From NCBI GenBank assembly GCA_945873195.1, contig CAMCDA010000023.1, positions 1 to 35,003 of the forward strand: 35,003 bases of DNA, written 5' to 3'. Shown piece after piece: positions 1 to 7,005 of the stretch. The notes under the pieces were generated by a model. That model did no database searches and was not told the DNA's origin. It worked only from the letters and a program-made list of their open reading frames with translations. The position numbers were made by a program, and so were the translations under genes. This stretch comes from Asaia bogorensis. Lineage in GTDB: Bacteria > Pseudomonadota > Alphaproteobacteria > Acetobacterales > Acetobacteraceae. The first letter of the stretch is position 1. The number at the start of each line of letters is the position of its first letter.

Positions 1-76
1 GAAGGTGGGTCTGGCGGCCGGCGGCGTCAATGGATTTCGCAAAACATTATGGCACTACAAATGAATTCCCGGAGTC

Positions 77-98
77 AAATGGCGGATTTCCACCATTT
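77..98. terminator. Possible weak terminator hairpin
   Basis: AAATGG (77-82) pairs with CCATTT (93-98), with a further GG/CC pair inside and one mismatch, and four T residues follow at 96-99. It could end transcription of a gene lying to the left of the window. The stem is short and interrupted, so this is tentative. Confidence 0.25.
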
Positions 99-156
99 TC
101 GGGCTGTTCGTTACGGTAAGTGGTCAAAAAGGCGTTAAAGATGGGTTAAGTCGTGG

Positions 157-206
157 ATGGCCCGCCTGCGCGGGCCATGACGAAGGGGGGCGGGCCGTGA
201 CGAAGG
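157..206. repeat. Palindrome plus 20-bp-period direct repeat
   Basis: ATGGCCCGC (157-165) and GCGGGCCAT (170-178) form a perfect 9-bp stem with a 4-nt loop. Its right half starts a near-perfect direct repeat: CGGGCCATGACGAAGGG at 171 and CGGGCCGTGACGAAGGG at 191, period 20. Such GC-rich hairpins are common between genes in alphaproteobacteria. Apart from this and the hairpin at 77-98, I see nothing in the first 300 bases. Confidence 0.6.
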
Positions 207-302
207 GCACTGCCGCGTCTTCTCAAATTGTTATTATATTAAACCTTGAAGTCACAAATACAAACTCCCACCTCCCCCTCCAAACACCCCAACGGCCCCC
301 AA

Positions 303-875
303 ATGTACCCCTTCCAAACCCTCCCCCCACGCCTCTCCCGAGAAATCTTCGCCGCCCTCCGCCAGGCCCTCCCCAACCCGACCGAAGACACCCAGGACGC
401 CATCGACGCCCGCGACATGATCGCCATGGCCGCCGTCGCCGCGCTCGACCCCATCGACGCGGCCGAGGCCATGCTCGCCGTCCAGGTCGTCAGCACGGAA
501 GCGCATGCCCGCGACAGCCTCCGCCTCTCCAATCTCCCCAACACCGACCTGCCCACCATCCTGCGCTGCCGAGCGCAGGCGGCCTCGATGATGCGGCAGA
601 TGCAGCAGGCGTTGCGGGCGCTGCACCGGATGCAGGCCATGCGCCCCCTGCCGGAGCCAGCCCAGCCGGACATCGCCCCCCAGGCCGAACCGGACCGTGC
701 AACCGCGTCGCCTCTCGCCGCCCGCCGCGCCCCGGCGCCGCAAGCGAACCGTCCCGTGCCGCGCCCGCGCCACCCGGACACGCCCCGATCGCCCTACCCC
801 CACCCGTCCGACCTCGGCCTGCCCCGCTTCGCCTGGGCCTGGATCAGACCGGAAAACAGACAGACGTCTCACTGA
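303..875 (+). CDS. Hypothetical protein with Pro/Arg-rich C-terminal tail (190 aa)
   Basis: I do not recognise this protein. From the ATG at 303, residues 1-115 are Ala-rich, predicted mostly helical, with Asp/Glu-rich stretches, ending in a Met/Gln/Arg-rich helix (MMRQMQQALRALHRMQAM). Residues about 120-190 are low-complexity Pro/Ala/Arg and look disordered, ending near an aromatic patch (FAWAWIRP). There is no signal peptide or membrane segment. An in-frame TTG at 246 would add 19 residues, but they are Pro/Ser/Thr-rich with no ribosome site. The ATG also lacks a clear Shine-Dalgarno sequence, so the start is uncertain. It stands alone about 100 bp before the ThDP enzyme. Several overlapping open frames exist in this GC-rich stretch; this one was chosen because its N-terminal half has the most protein-like composition. 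Confidence 0.5.
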   Translation: MYPFQTLPPRLSREIFAALRQALPNPTEDTQDAIDARDMIAMAAVAALDPIDAAEAMLAVQVVSTEAHARDSLRLSNLPNTDLPTILRCRAQAASMMRQMQQALRALHRMQAMRPLPEPAQPDIAPQAEPDRATASPLAARRAPAPQANRPVPRPRHPDTPRSPYPHPSDLGLPRFAWAWIRPENRQTSH

Positions 876-979
876 TCAACACAACGAGACGATAGGGAGA
901 CACGCCACCCCACCGCTCTTCCCCACCCATGACAGGCATGCGAACGTCCCCGGCATAAATCCGTAAGGGGAGCCAAGAC

Positions 980-2599
980 ATGCCGCGCATGACCGGTGGG
1001 GAAGCAATCGTTGACGGCCTGATCCGACACGGGATCGATACGGTATTCGGGCTGCCGGGCGTCCAGCTGTATGGGCTGTTCGACGCCTTCGCCCGGAACG
1101 CCAACCGGCTCCGCCTGATCAACGCCCGCCACGAGCAAACCACCGCCTACATGGCGCTCGGCTATGCCTGCGCGACCGGGAAGCCCGCCGCCTATGCCGT
1201 GGTGCCCGGGCCGGGGGTGCTGAACACGACCGCGGCGCTGGCCACCGCCTGGGGGGTGAATGCCCCGGTCCTGTGCATCACCGGACAGGTGCCCAGCACG
1301 ATGATCGGCCGGTTGCGGGGCCAGTTGCATGAGCTGCCGGACCAGCTCGCGACCTTGCGGACGCTGCTGAAGCACGCCGACCGGATCGAGGACCCGACCG
1401 AGGCCCCCACCAAGGTCGCCCGCGCGTTTCAGGAGATGATGTCGGGCCGTCGCGGTCCCGTGTCCCTGGAAATGGCGCTCGATCAGTTGCCCGCGACGGC
1501 CGAGGTCACGCCGCAGGACCCGTTGCCGCTGCATCCGAACCCGGTGCCCGATCCCGAGAAGATCGCCCGCCTGGCCAAGATGATGAATGAGGCGCGGGCC
1601 CCGATGATCTGGGTCGGCGGCGGGGCGCAGGATGCCTCGGCCGAGATCCTGGCTTTGGCGGAGAAGACCGGGGCGCCGGTCGTGTCGTTCCGCGGTGGGC
1701 GGGGGATCGTGGATGACCGCCATCCGCTGGGGCTGACGATCCCGGCCGGGTATCTGCTGTGGCCCGAGACCGATCTGCTGGTCGCGTTTGGGACTCGGCT
1801 GGACGTGCCGACGGCCCGGTGGGGGGAGATGCCGGCGGGGGTCACGATCGCCCGGATCGACATCGACGCGGCCGAACGGCGCCGGTTGCAGGTCGATCTG
1901 GGGATCACGGCCGACAGCGCGGATGCCGCCCGGGCACTGACCGAGCAGGTGCTGCCCCGCCAAGACGCCGCGCGGGCGGCCCGGATCGCCAAGGCCAAGG
2001 CGGATACGGCGGTCTCGATCCAGTCGGTCCAGCCTCAGATGTCGTATATCGAGGCCATCCGGGATGCCCTGCCCGAGGATGGTATCCTGTGCGATGAAAT
2101 GACCCAGGTCGGGTATGTGTCCTGGTTCGGGTTTCCGTTTCATCAGCCGAGGACGCTGGTGACCTCGGGCTTCTCCGGCACGCTGGGGGCGGGGTTCCCG
2201 ACGGCGTTGGGCGTGAAGGTGGCGTGGCCGGATCGGGCCGTGGTGGCGGTGTCCGGGGATGGGGGGTTCCTGTTCGGCGGGTCCGACCTGGCGACGGCGG
2301 TCAAGCACGGGATCAATCTCGTGACGGTCGTGTTCAACAACTCGGCCTACGGGAACGTGATGCGCGACCAGAAGCGGATGTTTGATGGCCGGGATTCGGG
2401 GTCGGCGCTGACCAACCCGGACTTCCAGACCTATGCCAAGGCGTTCGGCGTGCGGTCGTGGCGGGTGACGGATGCCGGCGGGCTGAAGACGGCGGTGACC
2501 GAGGCCCTGGCCGCCAACGCCCCCTGCCTGATCGAGGTCATGACCGACATCAGCAAGGAAACCGCCCCCTGGGCCTTCATCGCCCCCGCCCGCGGATAG
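980..2599 (+). CDS. Thiamine-diphosphate-dependent enzyme, acetolactate synthase large-subunit-like
   Basis: The 539-residue protein has the three-domain layout of the ThDP family (IlvB, benzoylformate decarboxylase and relatives): N-terminal pyrimidine-binding domain with catalytic Glu52 (NARHEQTTAYMALGYA), a central domain at about 190-330, and a C-terminal pyrophosphate domain with the GDG...NN motif (G426-D427-G428 to N453-N454) that binds Mg-ThDP. Such enzymes decarboxylate a 2-keto acid and transfer or release the activated aldehyde. The ATG at 980 follows AAGGGGAG at good spacing. There is no small regulatory subunit next to it and isoleucine/valine genes are absent, so it is probably not the housekeeping acetolactate synthase; oxalyl-CoA, phenylpyruvate or sulfoacetaldehyde-type substrates cannot be told apart by eye. 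It appears monocistronic and is followed by palindromic repeats. Confidence 0.88.
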   Translation: MPRMTGGEAIVDGLIRHGIDTVFGLPGVQLYGLFDAFARNANRLRLINARHEQTTAYMALGYACATGKPAAYAVVPGPGVLNTTAALATAWGVNAPVLCITGQVPSTMIGRLRGQLHELPDQLATLRTLLKHADRIEDPTEAPTKVARAFQEMMSGRRGPVSLEMALDQLPATAEVTPQDPLPLHPNPVPDPEKIARLAKMMNEARAPMIWVGGGAQDASAEILALAEKTGAPVVSFRGGRGIVDDRHPLGLTIPAGYLLWPETDLLVAFGTRLDVPTARWGEMPAGVTIARIDIDAAERRRLQVDLGITADSADAARALTEQVLPRQDAARAARIAKAKADTAVSIQSVQPQMSYIEAIRDALPEDGILCDEMTQVGYVSWFGFPFHQPRTLVTSGFSGTLGAGFPTALGVKVAWPDRAVVAVSGDGGFLFGGSDLATAVKHGINLVTVVFNNSAYGNVMRDQKRMFDGRDSGSALTNPDFQTYAKAFGVRSWRVTDAGGLKTAVTEALAANAPCLIEVMTDISKETAPWAFIAPARG

Positions 2600-2611
2600 C
2601 CCGAATCCACC

Positions 2612-2634
2612 CCCTCCCCCCTTGAGGGGGAGGG
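2612..2634. repeat. Palindromic repeat, first hairpin
   Basis: CCCTCCCCC (2612-2620) and GGGGGAGGG (2626-2634) form a perfect 9-bp stem. It is the first of two hairpins in the 226-bp gap behind the ThDP gene and resembles the CCCTC/GAGGG palindromes scattered between genes in many proteobacteria. It may also stop or stabilise the upstream transcript. Confidence 0.65.
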
Positions 2635-2676
2635 TAAGCAGCGGCACCGCCGGTGGGGTATCCCCCCTCACCCCAA

Positions 2677-2699
2677 CCCTCTCCCGCAAGGGGAGAGGG
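2677..2699. repeat. Palindromic repeat, second hairpin
   Basis: CCCTCTCCC (2677-2685) and GGGAGAGGG (2691-2699) form a perfect 9-bp stem with loop GCAAG. Together with the hairpin about 65 bp upstream it makes a paired REP-like unit. The rest of this gap (2700-2825) shows only C-rich sequence. Confidence 0.65.
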
Positions 2700-2825
2700 G
2701 GCGAGGCTGAATTTTCCACCCAACCCCACCCCATGCCCGGTGACAAACCACCCCCACCCAACCCGAATACTTGGCGCCGCCCGCGCTTCGGACCATAAGC
2801 ACCCCACGGCTTTGATGGCGGTTGA

Positions 2826-3410
2826 ATGACGTGGGTTGATCTCGTCGTGCTGGGCGTCCTCGTGACCTCGGCCGCGCTGGCGTTCATGCGGGGGCTGGTG
2901 CGCGAGGTTCTCGGCATCGGAGCCTGGGTCGGTGCCGTGGTGATCGCGGTGAAGACCCTGCCCATGTCGCGCGAACTCGCCGCGCGCTGGATCACCGAAC
3001 CCGCCTGGCTCGACCCGATCGGCTTCCTCGGCGCCTTCCTGGTCGCGCTGATCGTGCTGTCGATCATCGCCCGCCTGATCGGCCGCTTCGTGCGCGGATC
3101 AGCCCTCGGCGGAGTCGATCGCAGCCTCGGCATTGTATTTGGCCTGGCACGGGGTGCGGCGCTGGTCATCATTGCCTATATCCTCGGCGGCATGGCGGTG
3201 GCGGTGGAACAATGGCCCGACCCGGTATTGAAGGCGCGCTCCCTGGGATTTGCCTACGACGGCGCCGTCTGGCTGGCGCGTCAGGTGCCCGAGGAGTATC
3301 GCCCGCAGGTGAAGCCCCCGCCTGGTGGGCGGGAAGCCACCGCCGACATGCTGATGCGAGCGACACCCCAAGGTCGGGCGACCGAGGGCCGGGCAACAGG
3401 GGGACGCTAG
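2826..3410 (+). CDS. cvpA: CvpA family membrane protein
   Basis: This 194-residue protein has about four hydrophobic segments (roughly residues 4-22, 30-48, 62-85 and 100-125), the layout of CvpA, an inner-membrane protein first linked to colicin V export and later to envelope stress and bile resistance. MTWVDLVVLGVLVTSAALAF at the start and the Gly/Arg-rich loop VRGSALGGVDRSLG are typical of the family. The C-terminal 50 residues are hydrophilic, Arg/Gly/Thr-rich and variable. The gene lies 30 bp before purF, the same order as in many proteobacteria, so both are likely read from one message. The exact function is not settled even in model species. Confidence 0.9.
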   Translation: MTWVDLVVLGVLVTSAALAFMRGLVREVLGIGAWVGAVVIAVKTLPMSRELAARWITEPAWLDPIGFLGAFLVALIVLSIIARLIGRFVRGSALGGVDRSLGIVFGLARGAALVIIAYILGGMAVAVEQWPDPVLKARSLGFAYDGAVWLARQVPEEYRPQVKPPPGGREATADMLMRATPQGRATEGRATGGR

Positions 3411-3440
3411 ATGCACGCGGATAACAAGGAGACGCCGACC

Positions 3441-4922
3441 ATGGCTTGTCAGATCCGGGAGATCGATCCGCGGGAAGAAGACGACAAGCCGCATGAGGAA
3501 TGCGGTGTTTTCGGCGTCTGGAACGTTCCCGACGCCTCCGCCGTCACCGCGCTCGGCCTGCACGCTTTGCAGCACCGGGGGCAGGAGTCGACGGGCATCG
3601 TCAGCCATGACGGCACCAAGTTCCACTCCCACCGCGCGATGGGTTTGGTAGGCGATAACTTCGGCGACGCGCGCGTCATCGAGTCGTTGCCCGGCCGCAC
3701 TGCCATTGGCCACAACCGCTATGCCACCACCGGCAACACGGTGCTGCGGAACGTCCAGCCGCTGTATGCCGATTTCGAATTCGGCGGCTTCGCGGTGGCC
3801 CATAACGGCAATCTGACCAACGCCCATGTCCTCCGGCGCGCCCTGGTGCGGCGCGGCTGCCTGTTCCAGTCGACCACCGACTCGGAGGTCTTCGTCCACC
3901 TGATCGCCATCAGCCTGTATTCGACCGTCGTCGACCGGCTGATCGACGCGCTGAAGCAGGTCGTCGGCGCCTATTCGCTGGTCGCCCTGTCGGATGAGGC
4001 GCTGATGGGCGTGCGCGACCCGCGCGGCGTGCGGCCCCTGATCCTGGGCCGCATCGGATCCGAAGGGACCGGCGGCTGGGTGCTGGCGAGCGAGACCTGC
4101 GCGCTGGATATCGTCGGCGCCGACTTCATCCGCGACGTCGAACCCGGGGAAATCGTGGTCATCAACGACCAGGGCGTCCACAGCATCAAGCCCTTCAGCA
4201 AGGCCCCCGAGCGCTTCTGCGTGTTCGAGTACATCTATTTCGCCCGCCCCGACTCGGTGATGGAGGGGCTGGCCGTCTACGACGCCCGCAAGAAGATCGG
4301 CGCCGAACTGTCCCGCGAATCCGGCGTGCCGGCCGACGTGATCGTGCCGGTGCCCGATTCAGGCGTGCCCGCCGCGATGGGCTATGCGACCGAAAGCGGC
4401 ATCCCGTTTGAGCTTGGGATTATCCGCAATCACTATGTCGGCCGCACCTTCATCGAGCCGACCGATCATATCCGCCATTTGGGCGTGAAGCTGAAACACT
4501 CTGCCAACCGCCCGGTGCTGGAAGGCAAGCGGGTCGTGCTGGTGGATGACTCGATCGTGCGCGGCACCACCAGCCGCAAGATCGTCGAGATGGTCCGGGC
4601 CGCCGGCGCGCTGGAGGTGCATATGCGCATCTCCTCCCCGCCCACGACCCATTCCTGCTTCTACGGTATCGACACGCCCGAGCGTTCGAAGCTGCTCGCT
4701 TCCAGCCACACGATCGAGGAAATGGCGGCGCTGATCGGTGTCGACAGCCTGGCGTTCATCTCGATCGACGGGCTGTATCGCGCCCTGGGCAAGACCGAGC
4801 GTGATCCCGCCCACCCGCATTATTGCGATGCCTGCTTCACCGGAGACTATCCGATCGCCTTGCCCGATCAGGCGAACAACGCCAACCGGCAGCTCAGCCT
4901 GTTGGCCGAATCCCAGGGATGA
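3441..4922 (+). CDS. purF: Amidophosphoribosyltransferase PurF
   Basis: PurF makes 5-phosphoribosylamine from PRPP and glutamine, the first committed step of purine synthesis. From the start at 3441 the protein has 493 residues: a 20-residue propeptide, then Cys21 (HEECGVFGVWN), the N-terminal nucleophile for glutamine hydrolysis after processing; a class II glutaminase domain to about 235 (IGHNRYATTG, NGNLTNA); and a phosphoribosyltransferase domain with the PRPP loop VVLVDDSIVRGTTSRK (D369-D370). The ATG at 3441 is preferred because AAGGAGA lies about 8 nt upstream; the earlier in-frame ATG at 3411 abuts the cvpA stop and lacks a ribosome site. It overlaps the next gene by 4 nt (ATGA), so the SDR is translationally coupled to it. 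Confidence 0.97.
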   Translation: MACQIREIDPREEDDKPHEECGVFGVWNVPDASAVTALGLHALQHRGQESTGIVSHDGTKFHSHRAMGLVGDNFGDARVIESLPGRTAIGHNRYATTGNTVLRNVQPLYADFEFGGFAVAHNGNLTNAHVLRRALVRRGCLFQSTTDSEVFVHLIAISLYSTVVDRLIDALKQVVGAYSLVALSDEALMGVRDPRGVRPLILGRIGSEGTGGWVLASETCALDIVGADFIRDVEPGEIVVINDQGVHSIKPFSKAPERFCVFEYIYFARPDSVMEGLAVYDARKKIGAELSRESGVPADVIVPVPDSGVPAAMGYATESGIPFELGIIRNHYVGRTFIEPTDHIRHLGVKLKHSANRPVLEGKRVVLVDDSIVRGTTSRKIVEMVRAAGALEVHMRISSPPTTHSCFYGIDTPERSKLLASSHTIEEMAALIGVDSLAFISIDGLYRALGKTERDPAHPHYCDACFTGDYPIALPDQANNANRQLSLLAESQG

Positions 4923-5626
4923 CGGCGCGTCTTGACGGCTGCGTGGCGCTGGTCACCGGCGCCAGTCGCGGCATTGGCGCCGCTGTCGCGGTGGAGCTGG
5001 CGCGTTTGGGCGCGCATCCGGTGTTGGTCGCCCGCACCCAGGGCGGGTTGGAGGAGACCGACGACGCGATCCGCGCCGTTGGCGGGTCCGCGACGCTGCT
5101 GCCGCTGGATTTGCGGGACGGCGCGAAGATCGATGCGATCGGGCCGAGCGTTTATGAGCGGTTCGGGAGGCTGGATGCGCTGGTGCATGTGGCGGGCGTG
5201 CTGGGGAAGCTGACCCCGGTGGGACATATCCTGCCCGGCGATTGGAACGATGTCGTGGGCGTGAACCTGTCCGCTACCTGGCGCCTGATCGCCACGGCCG
5301 ATCCGCTGTTGCGACGCGCGCCGGCGGGGCGGGCCGTGTTCGTCACCGACGCGAGGGCGCGGGAGCCCAGGGCCTATTGGGGCGCCTATGGCGCGACCAA
5401 GGCGGCGATGGAGCATCTGGTGCTGACCTGGGCCGACGAGGTCCGGACGACCCCCATGCGGGTCAACCTGTTCGAACCAGGGGTGGTGGGGTCTCGGCTG
5501 CGTTCGGCCGCCTTCCCGGGAATCAACCAAGCGACGCTGCCGGGGCCGGAGACGGTCGCCCCGGCGCTGGCCGCCCTGTGCCTGCCCGGTGAAACCCGGC
5601 ATGGGGCGCTGGCTACCGCTGGCTGA
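4919..5626 (+). CDS. Short-chain dehydrogenase/reductase coupled to purF, atypical active site
   Basis: This 235-residue protein has the Rossmann-fold TGASRGIG cofactor loop at residues 11-18 and the YxxxK pair in GAYGATKAA, as in classical SDRs. The usual catalytic serine, 13 residues before the tyrosine, is Asp here (VFVTDARARE), preceded by Thr. That change may weaken or alter oxidoreductase activity. The start ATG overlaps the purF stop as ATGA. SDRs behind purF recur in alphaproteobacteria, but their substrate is unknown to me. Its last 14 bp overlap the end of the GNAT gene on the other strand. NADP versus NAD cannot be settled by eye; the Arg after the second strand (LVART) leans to NADP. 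Confidence 0.9.
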   Translation: MTARLDGCVALVTGASRGIGAAVAVELARLGAHPVLVARTQGGLEETDDAIRAVGGSATLLPLDLRDGAKIDAIGPSVYERFGRLDALVHVAGVLGKLTPVGHILPGDWNDVVGVNLSATWRLIATADPLLRRAPAGRAVFVTDARAREPRAYWGAYGATKAAMEHLVLTWADEVRTTPMRVNLFEPGVVGSRLRSAAFPGINQATLPGPETVAPALAALCLPGETRHGALATAG

Positions 5627-6125
5627 CGCTTTCGTACAGGACCATCCAGTGGCCGCCTTGCTCGAAGCAGAGCGTTTCTGTCATGCCGATCCCGCCCAAC
5701 ACCATGCGGGACCCGAAATTGGTTTCCCGGGCGACGGCGACGATGCGGGTCAGGCCGGCGCGGTCGTGGCCATAGCGGAGCGCGGCGCTGGCGGCTTCGC
5801 GGGCGAGGCCGCGGCCCTGCGCTTCGGGCCATAGGGCGAAGCGGAGCGCCACCCCACGGCCGTCCGGGCGCGTTTCCAGGCCGGTGATGCCGACGAAGGC
5901 CTTGCTGCCGGCCTCACGGATTGCCCACATGCCAAAGCCGTGGCGGCCCCAGGCGGCGACGTCCTGGGCGAGTTCCTCGGCCGTTCGGACATGGTCGCGG
6001 ACCCCGCCCAGCATGATGGCGAAGACGCGGGGATCGGCCTTGATGGCGCGCAGGTCGGGCAGGTCGGCGCCGTTGACCGGGGTCAGCACCAGCCTCCCGG
6101 TGCGGAGGATCCACAACGGGTTCAT
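5613..6125 (-). CDS. GNAT family N-acetyltransferase, RimJ/RimL type
   Basis: The 170-residue protein has the start typical of RimJ/RimL-type acetyltransferases (LRTGRLVLTPVNGADLPDL), a central FVGITGLE strand, and the acetyl-CoA pyrophosphate loop in WPEAQGRGLAREAASA (Q/R-x-x-G-x-G/A). The family acetylates N-terminal amino groups of proteins or small amines. The ATG at 6125 lies 82 bp downstream of the aldolase gene stop on the same strand, so it could be the last gene of that operon or stand alone. Its 3' end overlaps the SDR gene by 14 bp in a convergent arrangement. The substrate is unknown. Confidence 0.85.
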   Translation of the reverse strand: MNPLWILRTGRLVLTPVNGADLPDLRAIKADPRVFAIMLGGVRDHVRTAEELAQDVAAWGRHGFGMWAIREAGSKAFVGITGLETRPDGRGVALRFALWPEAQGRGLAREAASAALRYGHDRAGLTRIVAVARETNFGSRMVLGGIGMTETLCFEQGGHWMVLYESVSQR

Positions 6126-6207
6126 GACCAGGGGACCGAAGCGGGATCAGGGGCGGCGAAGGCAGGCGGGTCGCTCGCGCGAAGCCCGCCTCCTGGCTGA
6201 GTTGGTG

Positions 6208-6993
6208 TCAGCCACCATGCATCTTCCGGAGGTTGCCGGTGCGGGAGGTGGCGCCGGCCATCATGAACTGGCCGTCCTGGCCCGAGAGGATGAAGCGGGC
6301 GCCCATGGCGATGTAACGGGGCATGATCGTTTCGTTGTAGATGCCGGCCATGCCCGGGAACTTGTTATGCTTCTGGCAGGCGGCGATCATCTTGCTATAG
6401 GCGTCGGCCACGCGATCGTTGCCGAAATCGCCATGGATGCCCATCTCTGCGCACAGGTCGTTGGTCCCGATCAGCAGGACATCGACGCCGGGGACGGCCG
6501 CGATCTCATCCGCGTTCTCGATCGCCTTGGGGGTTTCCAGCATGACGACGGTCAGGTTGGCGGCGTTCAAGGCCTTGGCCGCGTCGCCGACGGAGGCATT
6601 GCGGAGGCCGTAATGCGGGCCGATGCCGCCCATGCTGCGGTGGCCGACCGGGGGGTATTTCAGCCGCTCGACGCATTCCCGGGCTTCGGCGGCGGTGTCG
6701 ATATGGGGGACGACGATGCCCATGGCGCCATTGTCCAGCGCGCGGGTAGCGATGGAGAACTGGCCATAGGGCACGCGGGCGATCGGGGCGATCCCGGCAT
6801 CGAGGGCGGCGACGGAGATCTGGGCGCAGGCTTCAAGCGACATGACCCCGTGTTCCATGTCGAGGAACAGCCAGTCGAAGCCGGACACGGCCATGGCCTT
6901 GGCGATCTCGACTGTGCGGGTCATGCGGACGCCGACGCCGAGGGAGAGTTGGCCGGCTTCGAGTTTCTCTCGCGCGACGTTGCGGACGGTCAT
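6208..6993 (-). CDS. HpcH/HpaI family aldolase
   Basis: This 261-residue protein is a class II pyruvate aldolase of the HpcH/HpaI (2-keto-3-deoxy-acid, 4-hydroxy-2-oxo-acid) family. Expected active-site residues are present: catalytic His48 (LDMEHG), Arg73 (IARVP), metal ligands Glu153 (MLETPKAIEN) and Asp179 (IGTNDL). Their spacing matches E. coli HpaI (His45, Arg70, Glu149, Asp175) from memory. Such enzymes split a 4-hydroxy-2-oxo acid into pyruvate and an aldehyde, using a divalent metal. The ATG at 6993 has AAGGA upstream. It lies 12 bp after the serine hydrolase stop, as third gene of the minus-strand operon. The true substrate is not clear; garL- or rhmA-like activities are alternatives. 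Confidence 0.9.
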   Translation of the reverse strand: MTVRNVAREKLEAGQLSLGVGVRMTRTVEIAKAMAVSGFDWLFLDMEHGVMSLEACAQISVAALDAGIAPIARVPYGQFSIATRALDNGAMGIVVPHIDTAAEARECVERLKYPPVGHRSMGGIGPHYGLRNASVGDAAKALNAANLTVVMLETPKAIENADEIAAVPGVDVLLIGTNDLCAEMGIHGDFGNDRVADAYSKMIAACQKHNKFPGMAGIYNETIMPRYIAMGARFILSGQDGQFMMAGATSRTGNLRKMHGG

Positions 6994-7005
6994 GGTCGGG
7001 TTCCT

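Noticed and set aside
869-3172. A 767-codon open frame on the minus strand
   Set aside because: It lies across the ThDP enzyme and cvpA, reads as low-complexity Arg/Gly/Pro-rich sequence and shows no motifs: a GC-rich antisense shadow.
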